Assembly (NCBI RefSeq): GCF_000429905.1
Contig: NZ_AUCT01000043.1
Coordinates: forward strand, 1 to 38,534
From: Desulfatibacillum aliphaticivorans DSM 15576
GTDB lineage: Bacteria > Desulfobacterota > Desulfobacteria > Desulfobacterales > Desulfatibacillaceae
DNA: 38,534 nt
Reading direction: 5' to 3'
Shown: in pieces, positions 31,041-38,534 of the stretch
How the letters are laid out: each line of letters opens with the position of its first letter
Numbering within the stretch: the stretch's first letter is position 1
Position numbers and translations under genes: made by a program
The notes under the pieces: generated by a model
Databases searched by the model: none
Told to the model about the DNA's origin: nothing
Seen by the model: only the letters and a program-made list of their open reading frames with translations

Positions 31041-32351
31041 CTATAACAATCCGAACTGCACAGCGTCCCTTTCCAGTTGCTCCCGGAAGTCGGGATGGGC
31101 GATGGAGATCATGGCCTGCACCCGTTGGGACGTGGTTTTTTGCCACAAATAGGCGATGCCGAACTCGGTCACTATGTACATGACGTCGGCCCGGACGCTG
31201 GTGACGGCGGTGCCCGGAGCAAAGACGGAAACGATCCGGGATTGCAACTGGCCGTCGCGCCCCTTGTACGTCGACTTGAGGGCGATGAAGGATTTACCGC
31301 CCATGGACTGGGTGGCGCCACGGACAAAGTCCGCCTGGCCGCCGGTTCCGCTGTACATGGAAAACCCGATGGACTCGGAGGCCACCTGGCCGGTGAGGTC
31401 CACGGACAAGGCGTTGTTGATGGATATGAAGTTATCGTTCCGGGCGATGTTCTGGCGGTTGTTCACATAGTAGACCGGGGCGAAAGTCAATGTGGGGTTC
31501 CGGTCGATGAACTCATAAGTGGCTTTGGAGCCGATGCATAATCCGCCGATAAGCCCTTTGCCGTGGTGGAAGTTCTTGGCCCGGTTGGTGATGACGCCCC
31601 GCTCGGCAAGGTCCACCATGGAATCCGTAAGCAATTCCGTGTGTATGCCCAGGTCCTTTTTGTGGTCCAAAAAGTGGCCCACGGCGTTGGCCACCCCGCC
31701 GATTCCAATCTGGATTGTGGCCCGGTCCGGAACCTGCTCGGCGATCAACTGGCCTATCTTCATTTCCGCTTCGCCGATTTTGATTTCCGGCATTTCGGGG
31801 ATAGGGTGGCTGCTTTCCACAATGGCGTCCACCTCGCTCACGTGGATGACGTTTTCCACGCCGTTAACGTACGGGCATTGATCATTCACCTGGACGACCA
31901 CCTTTTTCACAAGATCGCGCATGAACCCGTTGTGGTAGATGCCTGTGGGGCCGAAGCTCATATAGCCCTTGGAGTCCGGCGGAGACACTTCGCACATGAG
32001 ATAATCCCAATCCGCCACGCCGTAGCAGGCTTTATCCGCGTTGGAGAAATGAAAGGAAAAATTCTCCGTGTTTTTTTCCGCGGCGAACATCCTTTCCACG
32101 GGCCCGTAAAAAGTGGTGATGTAGTTCAAATGCCCCTTGTATTCCCTTTTCAGGAATTCAAAAGGATACATCAACAGCCCGGACCACAAGGTGACGTTTT
32201 CCAGTTCCTGATAGCGTTTGCACAAGGCGTTGACCAGGTCCGGAGGAGCGCTGTTTGCGCCTGAAAAGGTGATGTTCTCTCCTGATTTGATGTGGGACAT
32301 GGCTTCTTCTGCAGTGGTCAGCTTCTGCTTGTAAAGACTCATCCATTCCAT
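31041..32351 (-). CDS. Acetyl-CoA hydrolase/transferase family (4-hydroxybutyrate CoA-transferase-like)
   Basis: A 436-residue class-I CoA-transferase that moves CoA between an acyl-CoA and a free acid. The N-terminal half has ITFSGANSAPPDLV, and the middle has VPDRATIQIGIGGVANAV followed by LGIHTE239LLTDSMVDL. E239 matches the active-site glutamate of 4-hydroxybutyrate CoA-transferases (E238 in AbfT), which forms the glutamyl-CoA thioester. The C-terminal part has GTGGQADFVRGA, and TEFGIAYL near the end. The length is normal. AGGAGAG lies 9 nt before ATG 32351. It is monocistronic. Acetate or butyrate is a plausible acceptor, but substrates need testing. Confidence 0.88.
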   Translation of the reverse strand: MEWMSLYKQKLTTAEEAMSHIKSGENITFSGANSAPPDLVNALCKRYQELENVTLWSGLLMYPFEFLKREYKGHLNYITTFYGPVERMFAAEKNTENFSFHFSNADKACYGVADWDYLMCEVSPPDSKGYMSFGPTGIYHNGFMRDLVKKVVVQVNDQCPYVNGVENVIHVSEVDAIVESSHPIPEMPEIKIGEAEMKIGQLIAEQVPDRATIQIGIGGVANAVGHFLDHKKDLGIHTELLTDSMVDLAERGVITNRAKNFHHGKGLIGGLCIGSKATYEFIDRNPTLTFAPVYYVNNRQNIARNDNFISINNALSVDLTGQVASESIGFSMYSGTGGQADFVRGATQSMGGKSFIALKSTYKGRDGQLQSRIVSVFAPGTAVTSVRADVMYIVTEFGIAYLWQKTTSQRVQAMISIAHPDFREQLERDAVQFGLL

Positions 32352-33111
32352 GGCGGCTCTCCTTTTTGTATTAGTTTGAACGCTGCGCCCGGTTTTGGAT
32401 AAGCAAAACTGTCACCGGGCCTTGGCGAAGCAGTTAACCACTCGTTGAGCAACGCTTGTGCCAGGAATGAATTGAGACCAGTTATGAGGTTAATAATTTG
32501 ATATTAATATGAAAAGGCCTTTTGGTGTGCAACCGGGCGGACGCAGGCGAAGTGAGTGGCATGTTGAAAGAGTTTACAATCTGTAAAACCAAAATATAGG
32601 AAAACCAGAAAAAGAATAAATGCGCCGGTGCGCATTGTTTTCAAACTGACGCATTTCCTCACCGCGGCCAGCCCTGGCATGCAATGCAAGAGGCATTAGC
32701 GCGGCCGGGAAAGGCTCCAACGCGAATGGACTGGGGCGAACTGGGCCGATCTTTGGAAAGGGTAGCCCAGGCAAGGTTTTTATTTGTCTGGGGCCGGAGG
32801 CCAAAAGGTGCGACCGGGAATGATTATTGGAATTGGGATCAATGGGCGGTCTGACGGTTTTGGTCGAGTTCCTTTTGTTGGGTTTCGTTTGAATCCCTCC
32901 AGGCTTCGAGCGTCCTTAATAGCAGATTCAACCGAAGGGCCTTTCTAATACCGTACTCACTCTACTCAACCTACTGTCTTTATAAATAAAAATTGGTTTA
33001 GGTAGAGCCCCGCGAAACCCAACAAGGGAAACCTTTCAGGCTGCTATGGCGTAGTGTTTTTTACCAACGCTGCCTGCCTTGGCCAGCCCTGCTATTGTTT
33101 TGGCAGAGGCA
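32352..33111. other. 760-bp intergenic region, no supported gene
   Basis: Open frames here are short, lack ribosome-binding sites and show no family features. Two stretches of about 40 bp are similar: GGCCAGCCCTGGCATGC near 32667 and GGCCAGCCCTGCTATTG near 33083. Each is followed by AGAGGCATTA. The right half is the inverted-repeat element at 32869-33032. Confidence 0.5.
32869..33032. repeat. MITE-like inverted-repeat element, about 164 bp
   Basis: TTCCTTTTGTTGGGTTTCG (32869-32887) faces CGAAACCCAACAAGGGAA (from 33014) as imperfect terminal arms around about 125 bp of AT-rich non-coding DNA. The arm core TTGTTGGGTT also occurs at 30873-30906. It has no open frame and no detectable flanking target duplication. 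Confidence 0.5.
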
Positions 33112-34431
33112 TTAATACAAAGCCGGTTGCCAAATGGGTTTGGCGAACTTGGCCATTTTGATGTAATTGGGCTCTTCCCGTCCGTTAAAGTATCCGCAGG
33201 CGCGGTAGTAGGCCAGATCCTTGAACCAGTTCTTGAGGGAGGTCGTGTTCTCCATCCACTGGCCGGCCAGGGTGATGGGATGCCGGGCCATTTGCATAAA
33301 GGGCCAGAAAAGCTCGGAGGGGTCCCGAAAGCATTCCCAGTCGCACAGCCTGCAAGCTGCGTTGCGGTTGATGTTTTTCATATCCAGGTCGTAGAACTTG
33401 CCCATGTTGTCTTTGCCGCGGAATCCGCAGGGATAGGTATTGCCGTCTTCCGCGTCCACAAAAAAGTAGTCGATGCCGCCCAGGCAGGGGCGGGATTCCT
33501 TATGGCCGTTGGAATAGTCTCCCTGGAGGGCCTTGAGGGAGGTCACCGGCGAGAAGATGCGGATGACCGGCCTGTATTTGCCGATGGTTTCGGCCAGGGC
33601 CTTGAACAGCAGGGATTTTTCCAGGGGGGTGAATCCCGTGATATTTTCCGTGGACGTGGCGGCGTAAACCGCGCTCAGGCTTTCGCTTTCCTCTTCATTG
33701 ATGCTCATGGGATAGCAGGTATTGACCATGGTGAATCCCAGGTCGTTCACGAAACGATAGAAGTGTTCAAAGGCCTTTTTAAACCCCGTGTAAAACAGGA
33801 CGGTTTCGCTGGTTTGGCCGTCCTTGATTGCAGGCGGGATGAACAGCGAGGTTGTGGAATCGCCCCCCGTGTTTCGGTTGATGCCCAGGTTGGCCGAAGG
33901 ATAAATGCCGCGCTCCTGAAAAATGGGGATGGCCTTTTCCATGCCTTCCACCAGGCCGGGGAAGCCGCGCATTTTCTCGTGATAGTCCGGAACGTGGGAG
34001 TCCACGCTCACCCAGAAGTTGCGCAAGGGCGTGTCAGCCAGGGCGTCGGCTACTTTTTTTACTCTGTCCTCAAAATTCGGGCTGCCGGGATTGGCGAAAA
34101 AGAAGCCGTTGGTGCCTGTGCGCGTGTATTCGATTCCCGCTTGCCCCGCGTGCTTTAGCAGCTCCGCGACTTCGTCCAGGTACAGGAGAGGCTCGCCGCC
34201 GGTGAACGAAAGGGCTTTGACGCCCTTGACCGCCGCCGCGTCGATAATGCGTTTGCACTCGTCCATATCCAGTGTGGAGCGGGAAAACTTGTTTCCCTTG
34301 TTCATGCCGCACTGGGGGCAGGTCGCATTGCACTTGTTGGTGAACTGGATGATCAATTGCCCCGGGCTGATTCCCTTGAAAACGCCCGCGGCGATCCTGA
34401 TTCCTCCGAAAATATTTTTTGCAGTCGCCAT
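33112..34431 (-). CDS. Radical SAM/SPASM-type protein
   Basis: A 439-residue radical S-adenosylmethionine enzyme. C34-N-A-T-C38-P-Q-C41 binds the catalytic [4Fe-4S] cluster, and LSFTGGEPLLY (75-84) binds SAM. After a TIM-barrel part, the C-terminal cysteines C316, C335 (YPCGFRGKDNMG) and C360xxC363xxxC367 form a SPASM/twitch-like auxiliary cluster site. It probably modifies a peptide, lipid or sugar, but the substrate is unknown. It begins 2 bp after the PHP-glycosyltransferase stop, so the two are translationally coupled. A lipid or glycan modification role is suggested by this partner only. Confidence 0.85.
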   Translation of the reverse strand: MATAKNIFGGIRIAAGVFKGISPGQLIIQFTNKCNATCPQCGMNKGNKFSRSTLDMDECKRIIDAAAVKGVKALSFTGGEPLLYLDEVAELLKHAGQAGIEYTRTGTNGFFFANPGSPNFEDRVKKVADALADTPLRNFWVSVDSHVPDYHEKMRGFPGLVEGMEKAIPIFQERGIYPSANLGINRNTGGDSTTSLFIPPAIKDGQTSETVLFYTGFKKAFEHFYRFVNDLGFTMVNTCYPMSINEEESESLSAVYAATSTENITGFTPLEKSLLFKALAETIGKYRPVIRIFSPVTSLKALQGDYSNGHKESRPCLGGIDYFFVDAEDGNTYPCGFRGKDNMGKFYDLDMKNINRNAACRLCDWECFRDPSELFWPFMQMARHPITLAGQWMENTTSLKNWFKDLAYYRACGYFNGREEPNYIKMAKFAKPIWQPALY

Positions 34432-34433
34432 AA

Positions 34434-36872
34434 TCAGGCAGCCCTCCCGTAGCTTTCCCAGAGCTCCATGTATTTGGATTCAAAGGAATGCCTCTGCATG
34501 TAGTCCCTGGCGTCCAGGCCCATTTGCTTTCTGAGCTCCGGGTCCGATGCCAGCTTGAGCACCACTTCTTTGAACGCTGCGGCGTCGTGAGAAGGCACGA
34601 TAAACCCGGTTTTGCCGGACACGCAGTTTTCCCTGGGGCCGCCTTCGTCCGAGACCACCACGGGCACGCCCGAGGCCTGGGCTTCCAGGATGGCGTTGCC
34701 GAAGGTGTCGGTGGTGGAGGGGAACACAAAAACGTCGGCCGAGGCGTATGCCTGTTCCAGGTCATTGCCCTGGAGGTAGCCGGTGAATGTGGCGTTTTCC
34801 CCTTGCAGGACCTGCTTCATCTCCTTGAGATAAGGGCCGTCGCCCACCACGATAAGATGCAGCTTGTCGTTTACGCGGCGCATTTCCTTGAATGTTTCTG
34901 CCAGGAAAGGCAGGTTCTTCTCCTTGGAAACCCGGCCCACGTACAGGAGCTTGGTGATGGAATCGTCCAGGTTGAAATGGGAATTGTAAAACCCGTTGCG
35001 GTTTCTGGGATGAAACCGGTCAATGTCTATGCCGCGTTCGTAGAATTTGATCTTGTTTTTGGAAATGCCTTTTTCCGCCAGCTCCGCGCCCGTGGCCCTG
35101 GAAGGCACGTAGATTTTGTCCATTTGGTCGTAGTACCAGACGATGTATTTCCAGCCCAGTTCCTCCATATTGGGATCGCCGGTGATGAGGCTCGCGTACT
35201 GGGGCAGGGCTGTGTGGTAAGTTCCGTAGATGGGCAGCTTGAGCACCCTTGCAATGGCCAGGGCGGCCAGGCCGATGGGGCCTGGAGTGGCCGAATGGAT
35301 GTGGGTGAAGTTGTTTTCGTAGCAGTAATCGATCATCTCCATGAGAGGCGGGTAGTACAGCTTGATTTCCTGGTATTCGGGCAGGCCGAATTCTCCCACC
35401 GCCTTGAAGTGCTTGACGCCGGGCTTGCCGTTTTCCGGGCCGCAGGTGATCATGGTCAGGGGGATTTCGTTTTTCCTGGCGATGTCTATCTGCATGTTCA
35501 GGGTCAGGGCCACCCCGTTGATCTCGTGCAGGGTGTCCGTAAAATGGCCCATGCGGACCTCCGGCTTGGATACGCTTTTGTTGTCCGGCGCAAAATGGAG
35601 CTTGCAGTTGCGGACCATGTTTCTGCCGTTGGCGAACACCGCCCAGGCCACCAGGTAGGGGGAGAGCATGGTGTATAGCGACCCCGCCGAGCCCAGCATA
35701 TGGAAGAGGTCGAAGAAGTTGCCTGTGGAGAGTTTGTCCAGGGCCTTGTCGGCCGATGCCTTGAGCACGGTTTCGCTCATTTTGTTGACGAAGCGGAACC
35801 ACACCTCGGGCTTCTGGATGGGCGGAGGGGAGGGGTCCTTGACCAGCCTGTACATGGCCGAGTTGTTCAGGATGACTTTCCGGGCTTCCATTTGAAGCAT
35901 TTCCTGCAGGTTTTGGGGCTCGGCCTTAAAAAAACGGCCTTTTCGCGAATTATGGAAAAGGCCTTTGAGTCGATCCACAAACCCTGCATCCGGTTCTACG
36001 CCGGCGGGGCAGGGGCTCATGACCTGATCAATGAACTTGGTCAGCACCTCCCCTTCCACAAAGCGGTCCAGGCTGAATTTTTGTTTATAGTATTGAAAGG
36101 CGATGCTGTAGATATTGTGCGCCAGGGTTTTGGGCTCGGAAGTATTGCCGCCTGGCACGGCCCTTCCCGCCGCAATCTCCCGCAAAAAAGAGTTTTTGTC
36201 GTCCAGGTCGCATTCCACCTGAGTGTAGGCGGCGGCTATGGTCAGGGAGGAATGGTCGTCGGAGCCTGAGATCAACTGCTTTTTCCAGGGCGCTTTTCCG
36301 CAAGGCTCCAAATTGTGCTTGTCAGCCAGCTCCTCCAGTTTTTCTTTGGTCAGCCCGTTCACCAGATTTTTGATGAACTGGTTCTGGAGCACGTCCCGTG
36401 CGCCGTTGGCCTCCAGGATATTGAAGAGCACCAGAAATTTTTCCACGTGCTGGGGCGTAAGCCGGTCGTTGATGGGAAACAGGGGATGGGCGATGGCGTG
36501 CAGCAACTCCTGCTCCCGGAGGTATTTGACCAGATCGTAGATGTTCTTGCGGATGAGGCTGATTTCCTGGTGCTGACCTTCGGTGATATCGTACACGAGG
36601 ACATGGGCTTTGCACCCGTCTTCAGGGAAGTAGGATGTCACTTCCTCGCTGATAAAGGTTCCTGGCAGATGGGCGATTTCAAGGGCGCCGCCTATGGAAT
36701 TGTGATCCGTAATGGTCACCAGATTCATGCCTCGATCCCTGGCGATGCGGTAGAGTTCAGTGGGTTCGGTGTAGCTTTCCGCCGCCCCCAGTTTCCTCAA
36801 GACCCATTCGGAAGGCCTTTTGGAATACTTGGAGTGCACGTGCATGTCTGTCTTAAGCATCATGGTTTTCAT
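34434..36872 (-). CDS. PHP domain-glycosyltransferase (GT4) fusion protein
   Basis: An 812-residue cytoplasmic protein. Residues 1-255 are a PHP metal-dependent phosphoesterase domain: D-M-H11-V-H13-S, I-T-D56-H57-N-S, I-S-E-E77, H90, I-A-H129-P and G-S-D205-D-H207-S. Residues about 260-410 are a helical linker of unknown role. Residues about 420-812 are a GT-B glycosyltransferase of family 4: HFTDTLHEINGVA near its start, the donor-site GRVSKEKN (646-653) and PSTTDTFGNAILE730AQASGVPVVVSD. The TDTFGN form of this last motif is typical of the SqdX/MgtA-like lipid glycosyltransferase group. TGAGGAAAA precedes ATG 36872. The PHP part may remove a phosphate from a substrate or product of the transferase; this is inference. 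Confidence 0.87.
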   Translation of the reverse strand: MKTMMLKTDMHVHSKYSKRPSEWVLRKLGAAESYTEPTELYRIARDRGMNLVTITDHNSIGGALEIAHLPGTFISEEVTSYFPEDGCKAHVLVYDITEGQHQEISLIRKNIYDLVKYLREQELLHAIAHPLFPINDRLTPQHVEKFLVLFNILEANGARDVLQNQFIKNLVNGLTKEKLEELADKHNLEPCGKAPWKKQLISGSDDHSSLTIAAAYTQVECDLDDKNSFLREIAAGRAVPGGNTSEPKTLAHNIYSIAFQYYKQKFSLDRFVEGEVLTKFIDQVMSPCPAGVEPDAGFVDRLKGLFHNSRKGRFFKAEPQNLQEMLQMEARKVILNNSAMYRLVKDPSPPPIQKPEVWFRFVNKMSETVLKASADKALDKLSTGNFFDLFHMLGSAGSLYTMLSPYLVAWAVFANGRNMVRNCKLHFAPDNKSVSKPEVRMGHFTDTLHEINGVALTLNMQIDIARKNEIPLTMITCGPENGKPGVKHFKAVGEFGLPEYQEIKLYYPPLMEMIDYCYENNFTHIHSATPGPIGLAALAIARVLKLPIYGTYHTALPQYASLITGDPNMEELGWKYIVWYYDQMDKIYVPSRATGAELAEKGISKNKIKFYERGIDIDRFHPRNRNGFYNSHFNLDDSITKLLYVGRVSKEKNLPFLAETFKEMRRVNDKLHLIVVGDGPYLKEMKQVLQGENATFTGYLQGNDLEQAYASADVFVFPSTTDTFGNAILEAQASGVPVVVSDEGGPRENCVSGKTGFIVPSHDAAAFKEVVLKLASDPELRKQMGLDARDYMQRHSFESKYMELWESYGRAA

Positions 36873-36967
36873 GGCGTTTTCCTCAATTTTTATTTTAGAG
36901 TGGGTGGATGCTCCTCAGCGTGCTGCGCGTTTTTATTGAGATGTCCCACTGCTTGCTTGCTAATCCG

Positions 36968-38209
36968 TCATTGACGGCGTTGGTCGATGTAGTACGAATT
37001 GCCCTGGATGGTCTTGGCCTTTTTCTTCACTTCCGAAGCCAGGGACGCCAGGCGCCCGTATGATTCTATAACCCGGTTCCGGGTGGTGATTATTGCGATG
37101 GACAAGGAAAGAAGGGGGAAATCCCTTTGTTCTCCCTTGCGGTCCTTGCTGGTGTATGTGCCTTTTTCCAGGACCTCTTCGGGGTAAAACTTGCGGCTTT
37201 CGGCAGTAAAACGATGGAGGACGGCCTCGCAGAAGCGTTCAATGCCTCCGGCCCGGCAGATCACCACGAAATCGTCTCCGCCTATGTGACCCACAAACCC
37301 CAAAGGATCCCACTCCTGGGTCATGTCCCTCAGGATGTTTCCCACCAGGCGGATGACCTGGTCTCCCTGGTCGAACCCGAAATTGTCGTTAAAAGGCTTG
37401 AAGTCGTCCAGGTCGAAGTACATGACCGCAAAAATGTTTTTTGCGGTCAGCCTGTCGGCGATTTCCGTTTTGATCAGGTTGTTGCCCGGAAGGCCGGTGA
37501 GGGGGTTGGCCTGTTTGGCCATGTTGATTTTTTGCTGGGTGATGGCTTCCAGCAAGTCATGAATCTGGACGACGCCCATGTACGACCCGTTGAGGACGAT
37601 GATCAGGGCGTCGTAAACAGAGGTCGAATCCCGCGTGATGATGGTCCGGGCCACGTCGTCCAGGGGCGTGGAGGCTTCGAAGACCATGCCCGTTTCCATG
37701 ATATTTTCCACGTTTTTCCGGGCGAACAGATCGTAGCCGTATTTATGGCCCAGTTTGTAGAAAATTTTGGTCTTGTGGATAATCCCTACAGGGCGGTTGT
37801 CCTTGACTACGGGGACCGAGGAAAGATCTTTTTCAAGGTCAAATCGTTTGAGGATGCCTTCCACCTTGTGGTCATTGTTTACAGGCGCAATGTATTTGGC
37901 CAGGGAGCCGATGAAATTGCCCACTTCCAAGCCGTTGACCGTGGGTTGATTGATCCTTAAGATTTCGCTCTTGGCTTCGGAACTGCAGGAAACCGGCTTT
38001 TTATTGGGCCTTGCCAAAAAATATCCCTGTCCCAGGTCCACCTTCATGGCCGTGACGGTTTCCAGTTCTTCCTTGGTTTCTATGCCTTCGGCGACTACCA
38101 GGGCGTTTATTTTGTGGCAGAACGTAACAAAGGCCGAAAGAAGCATTTGCTTTTTGGTGGATTTATCGATGCCGGCAATCAAAAAACGGTCAATCTTGAC
38201 GATAAACGC
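36968..38209 (-). pseudogene. EAL(partial)-CBS-CBS-GGDEF protein, 5' end lost to an IS insertion
   Basis: The frame from about 38209 downstream reads FIVKIDRFLIAGIDKSTKK, then NALVVAEGIET and GQGYFLARP, which is the last third of an EAL c-di-GMP phosphodiesterase domain. Its catalytic N-terminal part is missing. Two CBS-like regulatory modules follow (counting from TTG 38182, about residues 85-215: SVPVVKDNRPVGIIHK and ...NGSYMGVVQIHDLLEA). A GGDEF domain follows (about 230-400), with the A-site motif G301-G-D-D-F305 instead of GG(D/E)EF. An in-frame TAA at 38222-38224, the stop of the upstream transposase, separates the remnant from the rest. TTG 38182 could start a CBS-GGDEF product of 404 residues. 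Whether the remnant is expressed and active is unknown. Confidence 0.75.
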
Positions 38210-38210
38210 A

Positions 38211-38534
38211 CTACTGTCCGGTTAAAAGATACTGAAATTCAAGGGTAATTGGTTCTGAGTAATAGGTGTATCCCCTGGATCTGGCGGTTCAAAGAGTTCG
38301 TAGAGATTTCTCCGCTCCATGAGCGTAAGTTGTAGGAGTTTGAGCATCTCAGTTAGAGTTGCTCCTATCTTTGCCCGCCATTTGTAATAGGCCAGGATCA
38401 GCATCGAGATCATGGCCGTCCAAATTTGGGTTAGAACGGCGTTTCGGCTATTGCCCAAAAAGGATTTGATCCTCAGATTCTGTTTGATCCACTTGAAAAA
38501 CAGCTCAATCTGCCACCGATCCTTGTAAATATCA
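38211..38534 (-). mobile_element. IS4-family insertion sequence, 3' end of transposase (partial)
   Basis: From the window edge, the minus strand encodes the end of a DDE transposase: Y-K-D-R-WQI-E-LFFKWI-K fits the IS4-family Y-x2-R-x3-E-x6-K signature, in which E is the third catalytic acid. It is followed by QNLRIKSFLGNSRNAVLTQIW and ends at TAA 38224-38222. Just beyond lies CTACTGTCCGGTTAAAAG (from 38211), probably the terminal inverted repeat. The left part of the element and the other copy of any target duplication are outside the window. Confidence 0.85.

Noticed and set aside
32504..32804. Two overlapping minus-strand open frames in the 760-bp gap
   Set aside because: They are short, lack start signals and have no conserved features, and the region is repeat-like.
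33079..34158. 359-residue open frame opposite the radical SAM gene
   Set aside because: It is an antisense shadow; the minus-strand frame carries the CxxxCxxC and SPASM cysteines.

Overview
The window looks like a chromosomal segment of an anaerobic, Gram-negative, moderately high-G+C bacterium. The most likely group is a sulfate-reducing or syntrophic deltaproteobacterium (Desulfobacterota, Desulfatibacillum/Desulfobacteraceae-like). This placement is an inference. It rests on a UGA-encoded selenocysteine peroxiredoxin, a Na+-translocating decarboxylase beta/gamma pair, iron-sulfur-rich redox proteins, LptE and an outer-membrane barrel, and many short dispersed palindromic repeats. No rRNA gene is present and I did not run a database search.

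Left part (1-11.3 kb) is mixed and partly accessory. It holds a repeat cluster, then a selenoprotein peroxiredoxin read through an in-frame TGA with a visible bacterial SECIS hairpin. A VOC-fold protein, a cupin and a frameshifted NSS-family symporter follow. A second repeat cluster precedes an AT-rich orphan membrane protein and a tRNA-Phe with its own consensus promoter and hairpin terminator. Next come a multi-cysteine ferredoxin and a QueG-like protein, transcribed together from a promoter that carries a perfect TetR-type palindrome. Beyond these lie a stand-alone TIR-SIR2 fusion, which is a candidate single-gene NAD-depleting defence protein, then an orphan small protein and a metallophosphoesterase.

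Middle part (11.3-31 kb) is housekeeping. It runs rpsT; leuS-lptE on the minus strand; rng (RNase G/E); a decarboxylase beta-gamma pair; a LysM-like membrane protein; purB; then yajC-secD-secF-dprA-topA ending in two hairpin terminators; an outer-membrane beta-barrel protein; and typA/bipA. secDF-yajC serves protein export, dprA-topA handles DNA, and rng/rpsT/leuS/typA serve RNA and translation.

Right part (31-38.5 kb) is again accessory, all on the minus strand. It has a class-I CoA-transferase, a 760-bp non-coding gap with inverted-repeat elements, and a tight two-gene unit of a PHP-glycosyltransferase fusion with a radical SAM/SPASM protein. At the end is an EAL-CBS-GGDEF signalling protein whose 5' part has been removed by an IS4-family element that runs off the window.

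The items most worth following up are the selenocysteine peroxiredoxin without a resolving cysteine, the TIR-SIR2 fusion, the palindrome-controlled QueG-like/ferredoxin operon, the PHP-GT4/radical SAM pair, and a 59-bp repeat lying about 30 nt after two unrelated stop codons with a compensatorily changed hairpin.
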